Below are positions 26,669 through 36,700 of a stretch of DNA of 64,000 bases, one piece after another (positions within the stretch are counted from its first letter, which is position 1; each line of letters starts with the position of its first letter). The stretch spans positions 1-64,000 of the forward strand of contig NZ_SMDQ01000001.1 of assembly GCF_012911975.1 (NCBI RefSeq), given 5' to 3'. This DNA is from Nodosilinea sp. P-1105 (lineage in GTDB: Bacteria > Cyanobacteriota > Cyanobacteriia > Phormidesmidales > Phormidesmidaceae). The notes below the pieces were generated by a model. It saw only the letters and a list, made by a program, of their open reading frames with translations. It was not told the origin of the DNA and did no database searches. The translations under genes and the position numbers were made by a program.

Positions 26669-29116
26669 CTAGTTGATGCGGCGACGGAAGGTAAAGCTAC
26701 CGTCATCCTGGGGCTGCACGACGCCCACATTGTTCCGGTACTCAACGACATCGGTGCCCTGGGTCGGTCCAGAGCGATCGCCACCGTTGTCGAACACAAT
26801 TGGACCTTGGGTGGCTGTAGCTGTACCTTGGACGTTGCTGGTGATAATCACCCCATCGGCTTCCAGAGCCCAGGTGTTACCGGGGTTGGTGTCATCAGCC
26901 AAATCACCCGTGGTGCCGTTCTCAACAATCACCACGCTGTTGGCATTCAGGGTAATGTTGCCGCTACCGGTCGAGGCCTCGGAAATGTTCTCGTAAACAA
27001 TGCGGTATTCCAGAATGTTGCCTGGCACGATGTTGGCTGGGTTAGGGCTATCGGTCCAGCCCTCAATTTCTGTTGTGCCATTGGCATTCAGAACCCGAAC
27101 CTCTTTCGACAGGCGCAGATAGCCCACGTAGGTGCGGTTGATGGTCAGGTTTTGGGGTTCGCCAGGGTCGGGCTGGCCATTGACCACACCAGTATCGGAG
27201 AAGGCCACCACGGGCACCGGATAGCCCCCTTGGTCATTTTCCGTTGATAGCCCCGTGCCAGTAGGCAAGGTCACATTCACGGTGTAGTCCACCGAGGTGC
27301 CCGCCGGTAGGCTGTTAATGCGCACTGTGTCGGTACCCGTCCCACCGGTAAAGGTAAAGGTGCCAGTGTCCTCGTTATAGCTGTAGGGAGCGCTGATGCC
27401 GTCGTACACAATTTCTACAATCGTGCCATCGGGCAAATCTGTGTCGTCAATACCAGCAACCGCAGCTAAATCCCTCGGCACCAACAGGATGTTGGTAATC
27501 GGCGCTGTGCCGGGATTTTGCACCGTGTTGGTAAAGCTGACAGTCACCGGAGCTGCTAGGCCAGCGCCAGGGTCGGGGGTGACATTGCCAGGAAGAGCCT
27601 GGTTAGTAAAGTCATCGTTGTTGTTGGTGGGGCCAACGGCGGCGGGCTGACCCTGGGGGCCATTTAGCAGGGCACCGGGGGGCAGCAACACAAAGATATT
27701 CACCTCACCCCCCGGGCCAATCCCTTGGTTGTCGGTGGCGGGGTTGTTGTCACCGCTGTTGGGGTCTACCCCTTGCGTGGCGCTGTTGGCCACCCCGTCG
27801 GAAATGCCGGGGCCAGGGGTGCCGTCATCGTTTATGTTGTTGGGGTTTTGGTCACCCGATTCGTCGTAGACCAGTCGATCAGGGTTGCCAGCGGTGGCAC
27901 CAAACACCTGGCCCAGGTTTTCGATGCTCTGCCCTGCCACCGGATCAACCCCAGAGGTCACCACCTGGAAGGTGAAGCCGGTCACGGTGGTGCCAGCAGC
28001 AATGGCGGTCTCAGTAGCGGTATTGCGAACGAAGCCGACTCGGGTGACGGTGCTCAAGTCCCCAGGTGCTGCCGTAGTCCAGTTCGCAGCATTGGCCAAG
28101 GTGCCAGTTATGTCAGTGGTATAAACCACCTGCCACCCGGCTGGGGCCGAGGGAACACCCGTTAACACAGTGCCAGCGGGAATCGCGTCGGCGACCAGGA
28201 TGTAGTTGCCAACGGTACCGTTGACGCTGATGGATTGACCGGCCAACGCCGCTGCCACAAAGCCAGGACTACCAGCTGGTGCGGTCCCTTCTACCCGCAG
28301 GGATAACCCATAGGTCAAGACCACATCGGTTAGATCGTCGGGTTCACCTAAGTCTGTATTGATGCGGCTCTTGAGCAGGGTGGCAAAGGCCTGGGGTTGG
28401 CTGCCCACCTGGCTGACCAATACGGCACTAGCGGCCACCAGGCCATTAATCGGATCATCACCAATGGCGCGGACTTCATTAGCGTTGGTGCCATCGGTGG
28501 GCTGGTTTTGGGTGGCGGGGCTGTTGTCGTTCGGCCCTGTGTCCCCCAGTTGCACCCGAATATCGGCACCGGACGGGGCATTGGCATTCACGGTGACCAG
28601 CACCCGCACCAGGATGGAGTCACCAGCGGGAGTAACGTCATTCAAAACACCGTTCGTCGAAACATCGGCCAGAGGGACAAAAGTTGCTCCCCCATCGAGG
28701 GACACCTCAATGGCACCTGGCGTAGCGGCCCCGGTGATCGTGGCACTATTGGGAATGAAGAAATTGGTGTCAAAGTTACCCGCGTTAGTGACCTCGAAAT
28801 CGTAGGCCAACTGATCGCCGGGCAAAATTTGGCCGCCGGAGTTGGTCAAATTCTGGACGGCGTCTCCGGTGACGGTAATACCGGCCACTTCAGCAACCAC
28901 CACTTCTACCGTGTTTGATGTGGCGTCAATTTGCACCCCAGGGGCGGCGGGGTCTTCGTAGGTGGCCGTAGCGGTGTTGCGAATGGCGGTACCGGCCGCT
29001 ACCTGAGCTAGCACCGGCCCCAAAATCTGCAGGGTGCTACCGACCACCAGCAGCGTTACGAACAACGGGCGGCAGGATAGCCCGCGAGGTTTTGTATAGG
29101 ATTTAGACGATGTCAT
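26669..29116 (-). CDS. large exported DUF11 repeat protein, first gene of the surface locus
   Basis: An 815-residue secreted protein with a signal peptide (about 1-38, ending PVLAQ). The mature part consists of beta modules that begin with NTATATYEDPAAPG and ITVTGDAVQNLTNSGG. DUF11-like units are visible near 60-160, 500-640 and 650-800, separated by Asn/Asp/Gly-rich stretches (about 410-500) that look like flexible, perhaps calcium-binding, linkers. It is very acidic and poor in Lys and Cys, which is typical of S-layer-like surface proteins. It has no SLH domain. The ATG at 29116 gives the signal peptide; a frame extension of 16 codons upstream does not. The 19-bp element at 29188-29206 lies 71 bases upstream. 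Confidence 0.85.
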   Translation of the reverse strand: MTSSKSYTKPRGLSCRPLFVTLLVVGSTLQILGPVLAQVAAGTAIRNTATATYEDPAAPGVQIDATSNTVEVVVAEVAGITVTGDAVQNLTNSGGQILPGDQLAYDFEVTNAGNFDTNFFIPNSATITGAATPGAIEVSLDGGATFVPLADVSTNGVLNDVTPAGDSILVRVLVTVNANAPSGADIRVQLGDTGPNDNSPATQNQPTDGTNANEVRAIGDDPINGLVAASAVLVSQVGSQPQAFATLLKSRINTDLGEPDDLTDVVLTYGLSLRVEGTAPAGSPGFVAAALAGQSISVNGTVGNYILVADAIPAGTVLTGVPSAPAGWQVVYTTDITGTLANAANWTTAAPGDLSTVTRVGFVRNTATETAIAAGTTVTGFTFQVVTSGVDPVAGQSIENLGQVFGATAGNPDRLVYDESGDQNPNNINDDGTPGPGISDGVANSATQGVDPNSGDNNPATDNQGIGPGGEVNIFVLLPPGALLNGPQGQPAAVGPTNNNDDFTNQALPGNVTPDPGAGLAAPVTVSFTNTVQNPGTAPITNILLVPRDLAAVAGIDDTDLPDGTIVEIVYDGISAPYSYNEDTGTFTFTGGTGTDTVRINSLPAGTSVDYTVNVTLPTGTGLSTENDQGGYPVPVVAFSDTGVVNGQPDPGEPQNLTINRTYVGYLRLSKEVRVLNANGTTEIEGWTDSPNPANIVPGNILEYRIVYENISEASTGSGNITLNANSVVIVENGTTGDLADDTNPGNTWALEADGVIITSNVQGTATATQGPIVFDNGGDRSGPTQGTDVVEYRNNVGVVQPQDDGSFTFRRRIN

Positions 29117-29187
29117 TAAGCTGATCTCGTGATAGGTGAAATTTTTTGTCGCTCTGAGGTGCAACTTAATTCACAGCTTAAAAAATG

Positions 29188-29206
29188 AATGTGACATCAA
29201 CGTGGA
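29188..29206 (-). promoter_or_regulatory. 11-bp-spaced GTG direct repeat element, copy A
   Basis: The top strand reads AATGTGACAT-CAAC-GTGGA, with GTG boxes at 29191 and 29202, 11 bp apart. It is 71 bases upstream of the first surface-locus gene. Copies at 40015-40033 and 54034-54052 share the pattern AATGTGRCAT-N4-GTGRA. Direct repeats one helical turn apart are how OmpR/PhoB regulators bind, and such a regulator is encoded at 40647-42164. Function is inferred. Confidence 0.5.
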
Positions 29207-29369
29207 CCGTGTTTTCCACAGGAAAAAGCTAAATCACTGAGGTTTTGCGGGAAAATACGTAGGGGGAAATACGGAAGTGACGGGCCATATTACTGAAAAA
29301 TCGTCCTCCAGTTGGTGGGGACGCTAAAGAAGCCGGTGAAGCTACAATGACTGTTAAGTTGTTAAGGAC

Positions 29370-30485
29370 CTAAGCGCCCATTACCGTAAAGTGAAACGTA
29401 GTACCTCTGTCAATTTGAGAGGTTGCCCATAGTTGGCCACCATGGTTTTTAATGATTTTCTTACAGGTGGCCAAGCCAATGCCTGTGCCTGAGTACCCTT
29501 GGGTGGCCTTGGTCCGTTGAAACATATCAAAGATTTTCTCAAGGGATTGGGCATCAATGCCAACACCGTTGTCGTGTATTTGAAATAGCCACTTTTCCCC
29601 CTGAGATAAGCAGGAAATCTCAACTTCAGGTTTGACCCCAGGGGCAACAAACTTAATGGCATTACCAATCAGATTTTGAAAAAGCTGAATTAGCTGAGTT
29701 TCGTAGCCCATCACGGTGGGTAGTGAGTCGAAAACTAGGGAAGCCTGGCTATGCTTAATGGTACTATCGAGGTTTTCGAGAACTTGCTGAAGTACGCCAT
29801 TTAGATCTACGGCCTGCATGTCTTGGTACTCCCATAAACTTGCCTTGGAATACGCTAATAGGTCTTGAATCAAACGCTGCATGCGATCGCCAGAAACCTG
29901 GATTCGGTTCAGGTAATCCAGGGCTGTGGCATCAAGCTGATCTTGATATTTAATTAGCATCAGCTTGGCAAAGCCCGTAATGCTTTGAAGCGGTTGCTGG
30001 AGGTCGTGGGAGACCACATGGGCAAATTGCTCTAATTCTCGATTCGAGCGAGCTAATTCGTGGTTGTGCTGTAGCAACTGTTGTTTGAGTCGCTGAATGC
30101 AGAGTTGATGCTCAATGCGAGCCAGCACTTCCATTTCCTGGAAGGGTTTGGTGACATAATCGACACCGCCCACAGCAAAGGCTTTGACCTTGTCTAAGGC
30201 GTCATCAAGGGCGCTGATGAAAATAATCGGAACATCACAGGTTTTAGGGTCAGATTTCAATTGCTGGCACACAGCATACCCGTCCATTCCCGGCATTCTG
30301 ATGTCGAGCAAAATTAAATCAGGGGGATCTGACTGGACCGAGGCGATCGCCCGCTGGCCATTCAGGGCTTTCCGCACTTCATAGCCTTTATTAGTTAGCA
30401 TGGCAGACAAAACCCGCAGATTATCTGGGGTATCATCTACTAAGAGAATATCGTCTCGTAGGTCATCTTTTGAAGAGTCAACCAT
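29370..30485 (-). CDS. REC-histidine kinase (receiver followed by DHp and ATPase)
   Basis: A 371-residue soluble protein. The receiver domain (about 12-130) has phospho-Asp61 in LLDIRMPGMDG and Lys113. A coiled-coil linker (130-155) leads to a phytochrome-type DHp (His160 in VVSHDLQQPLQSI) and a HATPase (about 255-370) with NLIGNAIKF, DNGVGI and GTGIGLATCKKI. REC-HK proteins of this order are typical of cyanobacteria; the input receiver tunes the kinase in response to another kinase. It lacks the C-terminal module found in most of its neighbours. It follows the CHASE2 kinase gene on the same strand with a 115-base gap, so it may have its own promoter or be the last gene of that group. Confidence 0.92.
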   Translation of the reverse strand: MVDSSKDDLRDDILLVDDTPDNLRVLSAMLTNKGYEVRKALNGQRAIASVQSDPPDLILLDIRMPGMDGYAVCQQLKSDPKTCDVPIIFISALDDALDKVKAFAVGGVDYVTKPFQEMEVLARIEHQLCIQRLKQQLLQHNHELARSNRELEQFAHVVSHDLQQPLQSITGFAKLMLIKYQDQLDATALDYLNRIQVSGDRMQRLIQDLLAYSKASLWEYQDMQAVDLNGVLQQVLENLDSTIKHSQASLVFDSLPTVMGYETQLIQLFQNLIGNAIKFVAPGVKPEVEISCLSQGEKWLFQIHDNGVGIDAQSLEKIFDMFQRTKATQGYSGTGIGLATCKKIIKNHGGQLWATSQIDRGTTFHFTVMGA

Positions 30486-30600
30486 ATTAAAACTACAAAG
30501 TTGCGACTTAAGGAATAATTACTTATGAGCTAGCCAGGTTTGATGCCGTGATATTTTCTTTGCAAAAAATAGGGATTCTATATCGTTGAAGACAGATTGA

Positions 30601-33600
30601 TTAACGTTTTGACTGGGTGATTTGAATTATCTTATCGAAGTTGAAATTATCTAGCCAATGGGTCATAGTTTTAATCATGGGGTCATAGGCGGAAGGGAGC
30701 TGAGCTATCAGTTGCAGTATTGGGCGATCGGCTCCTTTGACGGCTAAATCGTGCAATTCCTGAACCCACTCAGGCGGCATATCTGCTAGCCATGTCGCTA
30801 GGGCCTGGGGCGATAAAATATCTGAATTTACAGAAGAATTAGCTTCTTTGGCCGCATCAAGGGGGGATTGATGGCGATAGGTAATGGATAAATGTTCCGC
30901 AAGTTTATCTAGCAACAGATCGGTTTGAACCGGCTTGCGCAGAAAGTCATCACAGCCAATGGCGATCGCATTGGCCCTGGTTTCCTCAAAAGGGCTGGCA
31001 GTTAAGGCAATAATCTTCGTGCGACCGCAGGACGGTTGGTCAAGTGAGTGGGGTGAACTCTGGGCATTGGCTTGGTCGCATTCTATAGCTCGGATTGCTT
31101 GGGTGGCTTGCACCCCATCCATGACTGGCATCCGTAAATCCATCAAAATCAAGTGAGGCTGCCATTGTTGCCACAGGGTAATTCCCGCCTTACCATCTTG
31201 GGCAAAACGGAGTTCAAATCCTAAAGGGGTCAGCAATTTAGCTAAAAGCTGGCTATTTTCCCACTGATCTTCGACCACCAGAATTCGACAGGTAGGCTGG
31301 TTAGCCGCCAACGCCACCACCCGCCCTTGGGGTGAGTCCGTCGGGGGCAGTGGTGCTTGGGCAGGGGCCACCTGAACGTGGAATTTAAACAGGCTACCCT
31401 GGCCTAAAGTGCTTTGGACCGTGATGTCTCCCTCCATCAGGCGCACAAACCGATGGGTGATGGCCAGACCTAAGCCCGTACCAGCTTCGGTCTGGTGGCT
31501 AGCATTGACTTGGGTAAACGGTTGAAACAGTTGCCCTAAGGCCTCCGTGGCAATGCCAATACCGGTATCTTCAACCTCAAAGGCCAAGGTAATGGCCCGG
31601 GCCGGGGGCAGATCATGGCGTTGGTGAACTCGCAGGGTGATGCTGCCAGCCTTGGTAAATTTGATCGCATTGCCAACCAAATTCAGCAGAATTTGCCGGA
31701 GTTTACCCTCGTCGGCCGTGATGTACTGAGGTAAGTCATCGGCAGTTTGAAGCCGCAGTTCCAGCCCCTTGGCCTTAGCCTTGGCCTGAACCATGGTTAC
31801 TAAGTCGCGCAACAGATGATGCAGGTCAAAGCGAGTGGCATTAAGCTGAATTCTACCCGATTCAATTTTAGACATTTCCAAAACGTCATTGATCAGCCCC
31901 AGCAGGTGCTGCCCGCTACGGTTAATAATTTTGAGATGGTTGCGGTGGTCCAGGTGGAGGGACTGATCGTGCCCCATCACCTGGGTAAACCCTAGAATGA
32001 CGTTCAGTGGGGTGCGCAATTCATGACTCATATGGGCGAGAAAATCGCCCTTGGCCCGACTGGCGGCTGCGCTCCGTTGGGCCTCGCGTAGGGCGGCCTC
32101 TTTGGCTTGGCGTAGGGCCGCTTCAGCCTGCTTGTGTTCGGTAATCTCTTCTAGGAGTAGCAAGATGCCAAAGGAGGGAAAAGTAACAGTAGGACGGTTA
32201 AGGGATACACAACTGGGTAAGGGTTGTAGGCTGAGGTCAAACCAGCGGTGGTCTCGATGCAGCCCCCTGTATTGACTAGTGTTCCCAGTTTTGAGCTGTT
32301 CTAGACTAGTTTGCCACTGATCGGCACTCAGCCAGGTGGGCACCACCGCTGACTGCATCGAGTTGCCCACCTGAATGGCAAACAGTTGGCTGGCTACAGG
32401 ATTGCAAAACCAGATGCGACCATCACTGTCGGCGGCTAGCAAGCCAACCGGCAGGGTGCGGGCAATGGCAATTTGCATAGCCTGGGAACGCCCTAGCTGC
32501 TGGGCTAAGTCGGCCAGCTGGCTGACTTGCGGTATCGCTCCCTGGGGGCGGGGCAGCGGGGCAGCGGACTCCCAGTTCACCCCACTAGTGCGGGCATGGG
32601 TGAGTAAATCTTGGTGATAGTTTTGCCACAGGTGGGCGACCTGACGCCGCAGCAGGTAGTCTTCGCGTAGGCGATCGCTGAGGGCAACCAAGGCAGCAGT
32701 GGCGATAAACAGGCTAATGGGAGCCGCTGTGGGCAGCCAATAATCGGTCTGAAACAGTAGCAAGCTGAGTAATCCCCAACTGCTACATAGCCCAACCATG
32801 GCAACCAGCTGCTGGGGCGTGTTCCACCCGGCCATCAGCCAACTGAGGCCAGGGGCAATCGCTAGCAATATTAGCCAGAGACGGGGGCCACCCAAAGGCC
32901 GTAGGGCATTGTTTTGCAGCAGGTTGTGTATGGCTGTGGCCTGGAGGTAGACGCCGCTGGTGGGTGGATTGCGATCAAAGGGGGTGATCAGGGGATCGAG
33001 CCCGGCTGCCGTTGCGCCCACAACCACAATTTTGTCCTGGAGGGCAGTTGCCGGAATACGGCCCTCCAGGACGTCCACAAAGGAATAGGGCGTGAATTCT
33101 GTGGCTGACCCGACCCAATTGAGCCCCAGGGGTTGCTCGACACTGGGCAGGGTGACTTGCCCCGAAACCAGACCATAGGACTGGATCGCGGATAACGCTA
33201 GCGCCGGTTGCCCCTGCCACAGGGGGGGGAGGGAACGCACGATCCCATCGGTATCTTCTCGCCGCATAATATGGCCCACGGCGATCGCGGCCTGCTCTAG
33301 CTCCGGCACCGGTACTAAAGCCGTATTTTCAGTATCCCAGGCCTGGGCCAGCACCGTTACCCCCTGCCTTTGTAAGGCTTGAGCCAGTTGGGCGTCGTCG
33401 TCACTGGGTTCTGACCAGAGCAGGGTGATCACCACAACACTGGCCTGCTGATGAGTTAAGCGATCGAGCAGTTGGGCATAGTAGTGGCGTGGCCAAGGAA
33501 ACCGTCCCAGCTCCCTCAGGCTGGCATCATCGATGGCAATGACAGCCAGACGCTCGTCTAAAGGCATCGACCCTCGCAGCTCAAAGAGGTGGCGGTAAGC

Positions 33601-33711
33601 CATCTGTTCTAAGGGTTGAAAGGCTTGCCCTTGTAAAAGTAGCGCGATCGCGATCGCTGCGATTGTCCCTGGCAGTAGCCGCCAAAGATGTTGGGCCCAG
33701 TGTTTAATCAT
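30601..33711 (-). CDS. CHASE2-PAS hybrid histidine kinase with C-terminal module
   Basis: A 1036-residue membrane sensor kinase. A TM helix (about 13-31) is followed by an extracytoplasmic CHASE2 domain (about 40-270, with AVIAIDDASLRELGRFPWPR) and three TM helices (about 275-350). A PAS domain (about 410-530) and a DHp with His in [12 protein letters not shown] (about 565) follow. The HATPase carries [15 protein letters not shown] and GTGLGL. A receiver (about 815-940) has Asp in LMDLRMPVMDG. The last 60 residues (MPPEWVQELHDLA onward) are the C-terminal module shared across the array, with the His present. Its start overlaps the end of the next upstream gene by 8 bases. CHASE2 ligands are mostly unknown. 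Confidence 0.93.
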   Translation of the reverse strand: MIKHWAQHLWRLLPGTIAAIAIALLLQGQAFQPLEQMAYRHLFELRGSMPLDERLAVIAIDDASLRELGRFPWPRHYYAQLLDRLTHQQASVVVITLLWSEPSDDDAQLAQALQRQGVTVLAQAWDTENTALVPVPELEQAAIAVGHIMRREDTDGIVRSLPPLWQGQPALALSAIQSYGLVSGQVTLPSVEQPLGLNWVGSATEFTPYSFVDVLEGRIPATALQDKIVVVGATAAGLDPLITPFDRNPPTSGVYLQATAIHNLLQNNALRPLGGPRLWLILLAIAPGLSWLMAGWNTPQQLVAMVGLCSSWGLLSLLLFQTDYWLPTAAPISLFIATAALVALSDRLREDYLLRRQVAHLWQNYHQDLLTHARTSGVNWESAAPLPRPQGAIPQVSQLADLAQQLGRSQAMQIAIARTLPVGLLAADSDGRIWFCNPVASQLFAIQVGNSMQSAVVPTWLSADQWQTSLEQLKTGNTSQYRGLHRDHRWFDLSLQPLPSCVSLNRPTVTFPSFGILLLLEEITEHKQAEAALRQAKEAALREAQRSAAASRAKGDFLAHMSHELRTPLNVILGFTQVMGHDQSLHLDHRNHLKIINRSGQHLLGLINDVLEMSKIESGRIQLNATRFDLHHLLRDLVTMVQAKAKAKGLELRLQTADDLPQYITADEGKLRQILLNLVGNAIKFTKAGSITLRVHQRHDLPPARAITLAFEVEDTGIGIATEALGQLFQPFTQVNASHQTEAGTGLGLAITHRFVRLMEGDITVQSTLGQGSLFKFHVQVAPAQAPLPPTDSPQGRVVALAANQPTCRILVVEDQWENSQLLAKLLTPLGFELRFAQDGKAGITLWQQWQPHLILMDLRMPVMDGVQATQAIRAIECDQANAQSSPHSLDQPSCGRTKIIALTASPFEETRANAIAIGCDDFLRKPVQTDLLLDKLAEHLSITYRHQSPLDAAKEANSSVNSDILSPQALATWLADMPPEWVQELHDLAVKGADRPILQLIAQLPSAYDPMIKTMTHWLDNFNFDKIIQITQSKR

Positions 33712-36700
33712 AGCCAGCCGCCCTGGTCAACGCTAGGATGGGCTCAAACTCAAAGTCTTCAACCCATTGGCTGAGCGCCCGACTTAACTGGCTTTGGGGC
33801 TCAGGTAGTTGCTGAATTAGCCGCAAGATGTGCGTATCTCGGCCTAGGGTTGCCGCCTGGTGTAGCTGAAACACCCACTCCTTCGGAAGGCCGTCTAGGG
33901 TGAGAGCCTCTGTCAGCAGTCTAGGAGGTTCTAGGGAAGTGACGGTTGATTCCTGATTGGCCTTTCTTTCCAGACGCTTATGGGCGACATACTGGTAGGT
34001 TAGGTCCAGGTGCTGGGCTAATTTGGTTAGTAGTTCCTGCTCCTGAAACGGTTTACTAATAAAATCGTCACAGCCCGACTCTAAAATAATCGAGCGCTCT
34101 TGATCAAAAGCACCACTGGTAACCGCAATGATCTTGGTGGTTGGGCGAGCCGCGAAATGAGTGGAAAACTCAGTCGCAACCCTAGACTGTTGCTCTTGAG
34201 CCCGAATTTGCTGGATGGCCTCATAGCCATCCATGATCGGCATCCGAATATCCATTAAGATGGCATGGGGTTGCCACTGCGCCCACAGCAGAATTGCGTC
34301 CTGACCATTCTGGGCCACCTGTAAGTCGAACCCTAACGGCTGCAGCAATTTTAGTAATACCTGCTGATTGTCCCAATGGTCTTCCACGATCAGCACCCGA
34401 CAGGGGAGATGGCAAGGGTGTACGCCAACTACCCGTTGCGTTGGTTGCTCTGCGGCATGTATCGCTGTCGAGGCTGAGGTCACGGGAATTTGAAACCGAA
34501 AGATACTGCCCTGGTTAACGACGCTCTCGACGGTGATGGTACCGCCCATCAGCTGTACAAACTTCTGGCTAATGGTCAGCCCCAACCCAGTACCCTCGTT
34601 ATACTGTTTCCCAGTGCGGGTCTGCACAAACGGCTTAAACAGGCGAGGTACGTCCTCAGGGGCGATGCCTGGACCAGTATCTTCCACCGCAAAACTGAGG
34701 GTCATGGTCGCCGTGCGATCGCCATGGATAGCTGTGGCTTTTATGTGCAGGCTTACCTGGCCTTGGCTGGTAAACTTAAGCGCATTCCCTAGCAGGTTGA
34801 GCAAGACCTGGCGCAACTTACCCTCGTCGACAGTAATATATTGAGGGACTTGGGACAATCGTTCAAAGGTCAAGTTTAGCCCCTGGGCCGTTGCCTTGAG
34901 GGATAACATCTCGTAGATGTTGTCGAGCAGTTGGTAGAGATCAACGTCATGGACCTGAAGTCTGAGGCGACCAGCTTCGATTTTAGACATTTCTAGAACA
35001 TCGTTAATTAAAGTCAGCAGGTGCTGGCCACTGCGACCAATAATGGTGATGTAGTCCTGGACATCCCCAGGTAAGTTAGGTAACCGGTTGATAATCTGGG
35101 TAAAGCCGAGAATGGCATTGAGAGGAGTGCGCAACTCGTGGCTCATATGGGCCAAAAAATCACTTTTAGCTCGGCTGGCGATTTCCGCTGCTTGCTTCGC
35201 TTTTTCTAGATCCCTAGCCTGGTCTTGGGCTTGGGTCAGCAGTATCGCCATGGCGTCTTCAGCCTGTTTCCGTTCTAGTTCAGCCCCGACCCGGGCCGCA
35301 AAAATCCGGAGAATTTGCTCGGAAAACGCCTGATCTCGCAGGGGGCGATCATCCAATACCTTCAGATAACCAAACACCTCCCCCAACGCATTGTTCAGCG
35401 GTATACCGAGATAGCTCTCTGCCGCCAAATCAGCTAAATGTTGATGCTGAGGAAACCTGGATTGAACAGAATCCGGGTAGTAAATAATTTCCCCGACGGC
35501 CACCTGTTCACAGGGAGTTCCAGCCAAATCATACTCAATGTTATCCCCCCATTGATCGCCCTGCCAAAAGGCCAAGGTGCGAGCCCGGTTTTTGTCTGGT
35601 CCAACCAACTCAGCAATGAAAGCATAGCGAACATCTAGGATTTTAGCTAATTGACGCACTAGCGATCGCAGAAAGTCTTGGCCTATCTTGGCAGCAGTAC
35701 CCTCTACAATCAACCGCAGTGCCTGCTCCATCTGATGTTGTTTTTGGTGGGTTTGAAAATGTCTTTGATGCAGGGAAATAGCGGCAGCCGCAGCGCTTAA
35801 AAGGTCAATTTCCACGGCATTCCAGCCGCGACCTGACTCGCAGTTATCGAACCCAATAAAGCCGAAAAAGTGATCTTCTAATAGCAGCGGTAAAATCAAA
35901 ATAGCCTGAATTCCTTGGGGTTCCAAGATCAACCGCTCGGATGCCGGGAAATCGGCTACACGGCCATGAATACTCTCACCCCGTGACAGAGATGCAGCCC
36001 AGCGCGGGAAAAGCTCTAGGTAGGACATGTTTTGCAGGTCGGGGTTGTCGATTTCGGCGAGAATGCCCTCGGCACACCACTCGGCTCGCTGGCTCATCAA
36101 CATATTTCCAGCAGTATCCCAATGGTTTTCAAACAGGTAAACCCGGGAGGCTTCCGAGATCGCTCCCAGGGTTTCAAGAACCGCTTGATAGTAGTGATGA
36201 TGCCCTTGGGTGGCCAACAACTGCCGTTGAATGTCGACCAGGGCGGCGAGGTAGCGTTCTCGCTTTTTTAGATCAGCTTCGGTTTGCTTGTGACTGGTAA
36301 TATCTGTGCAGGAACCAACGACTTTGATGGGGTTGCCGGCATCATCCCAAACGGCTAAAACCCGATCAAATATCCATCGATAGCTACCATCCTTACATCG
36401 CAGGCGATATTCCTGGATTAACTCAGGCTGTCTGTGTTCCAGGTAGGCCGCCTTGGCGGTAAGGACGCGATCGCGATCGTCAGGGTGCAGCAGTTCTACC
36501 CACTGTTCTCGAGTATTAGCAAACTCATGGGGCTGATAGCCCAGCATGGCCTTAAACCGATCGGAATAGAACCCCACACCTGTGGCCAGATCAATATCAA
36601 AGATGCCGTCGTGGCTGGCTTGAATAATCAACTGCCAGCGGGCTTCGCTTTCCCTAAGGCTGGCCTCAGCACATTTGCGACTGGTAACCTCTCGCTGAAC

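Noticed and set aside
26357-27247. 296-codon open frame on the plus strand antisense to the surface-protein genes
   Set aside because: It lies opposite two clear secreted proteins, has no domain pattern, and long antisense frames are expected opposite GC-biased codons.
30601-33711. calling the C-terminal module an HPt domain
   Set aside because: The His is followed by xAA rather than the LKG/LSG pattern, and it is missing in two of the six copies. A true HPt is present at 40647-42164 for comparison.
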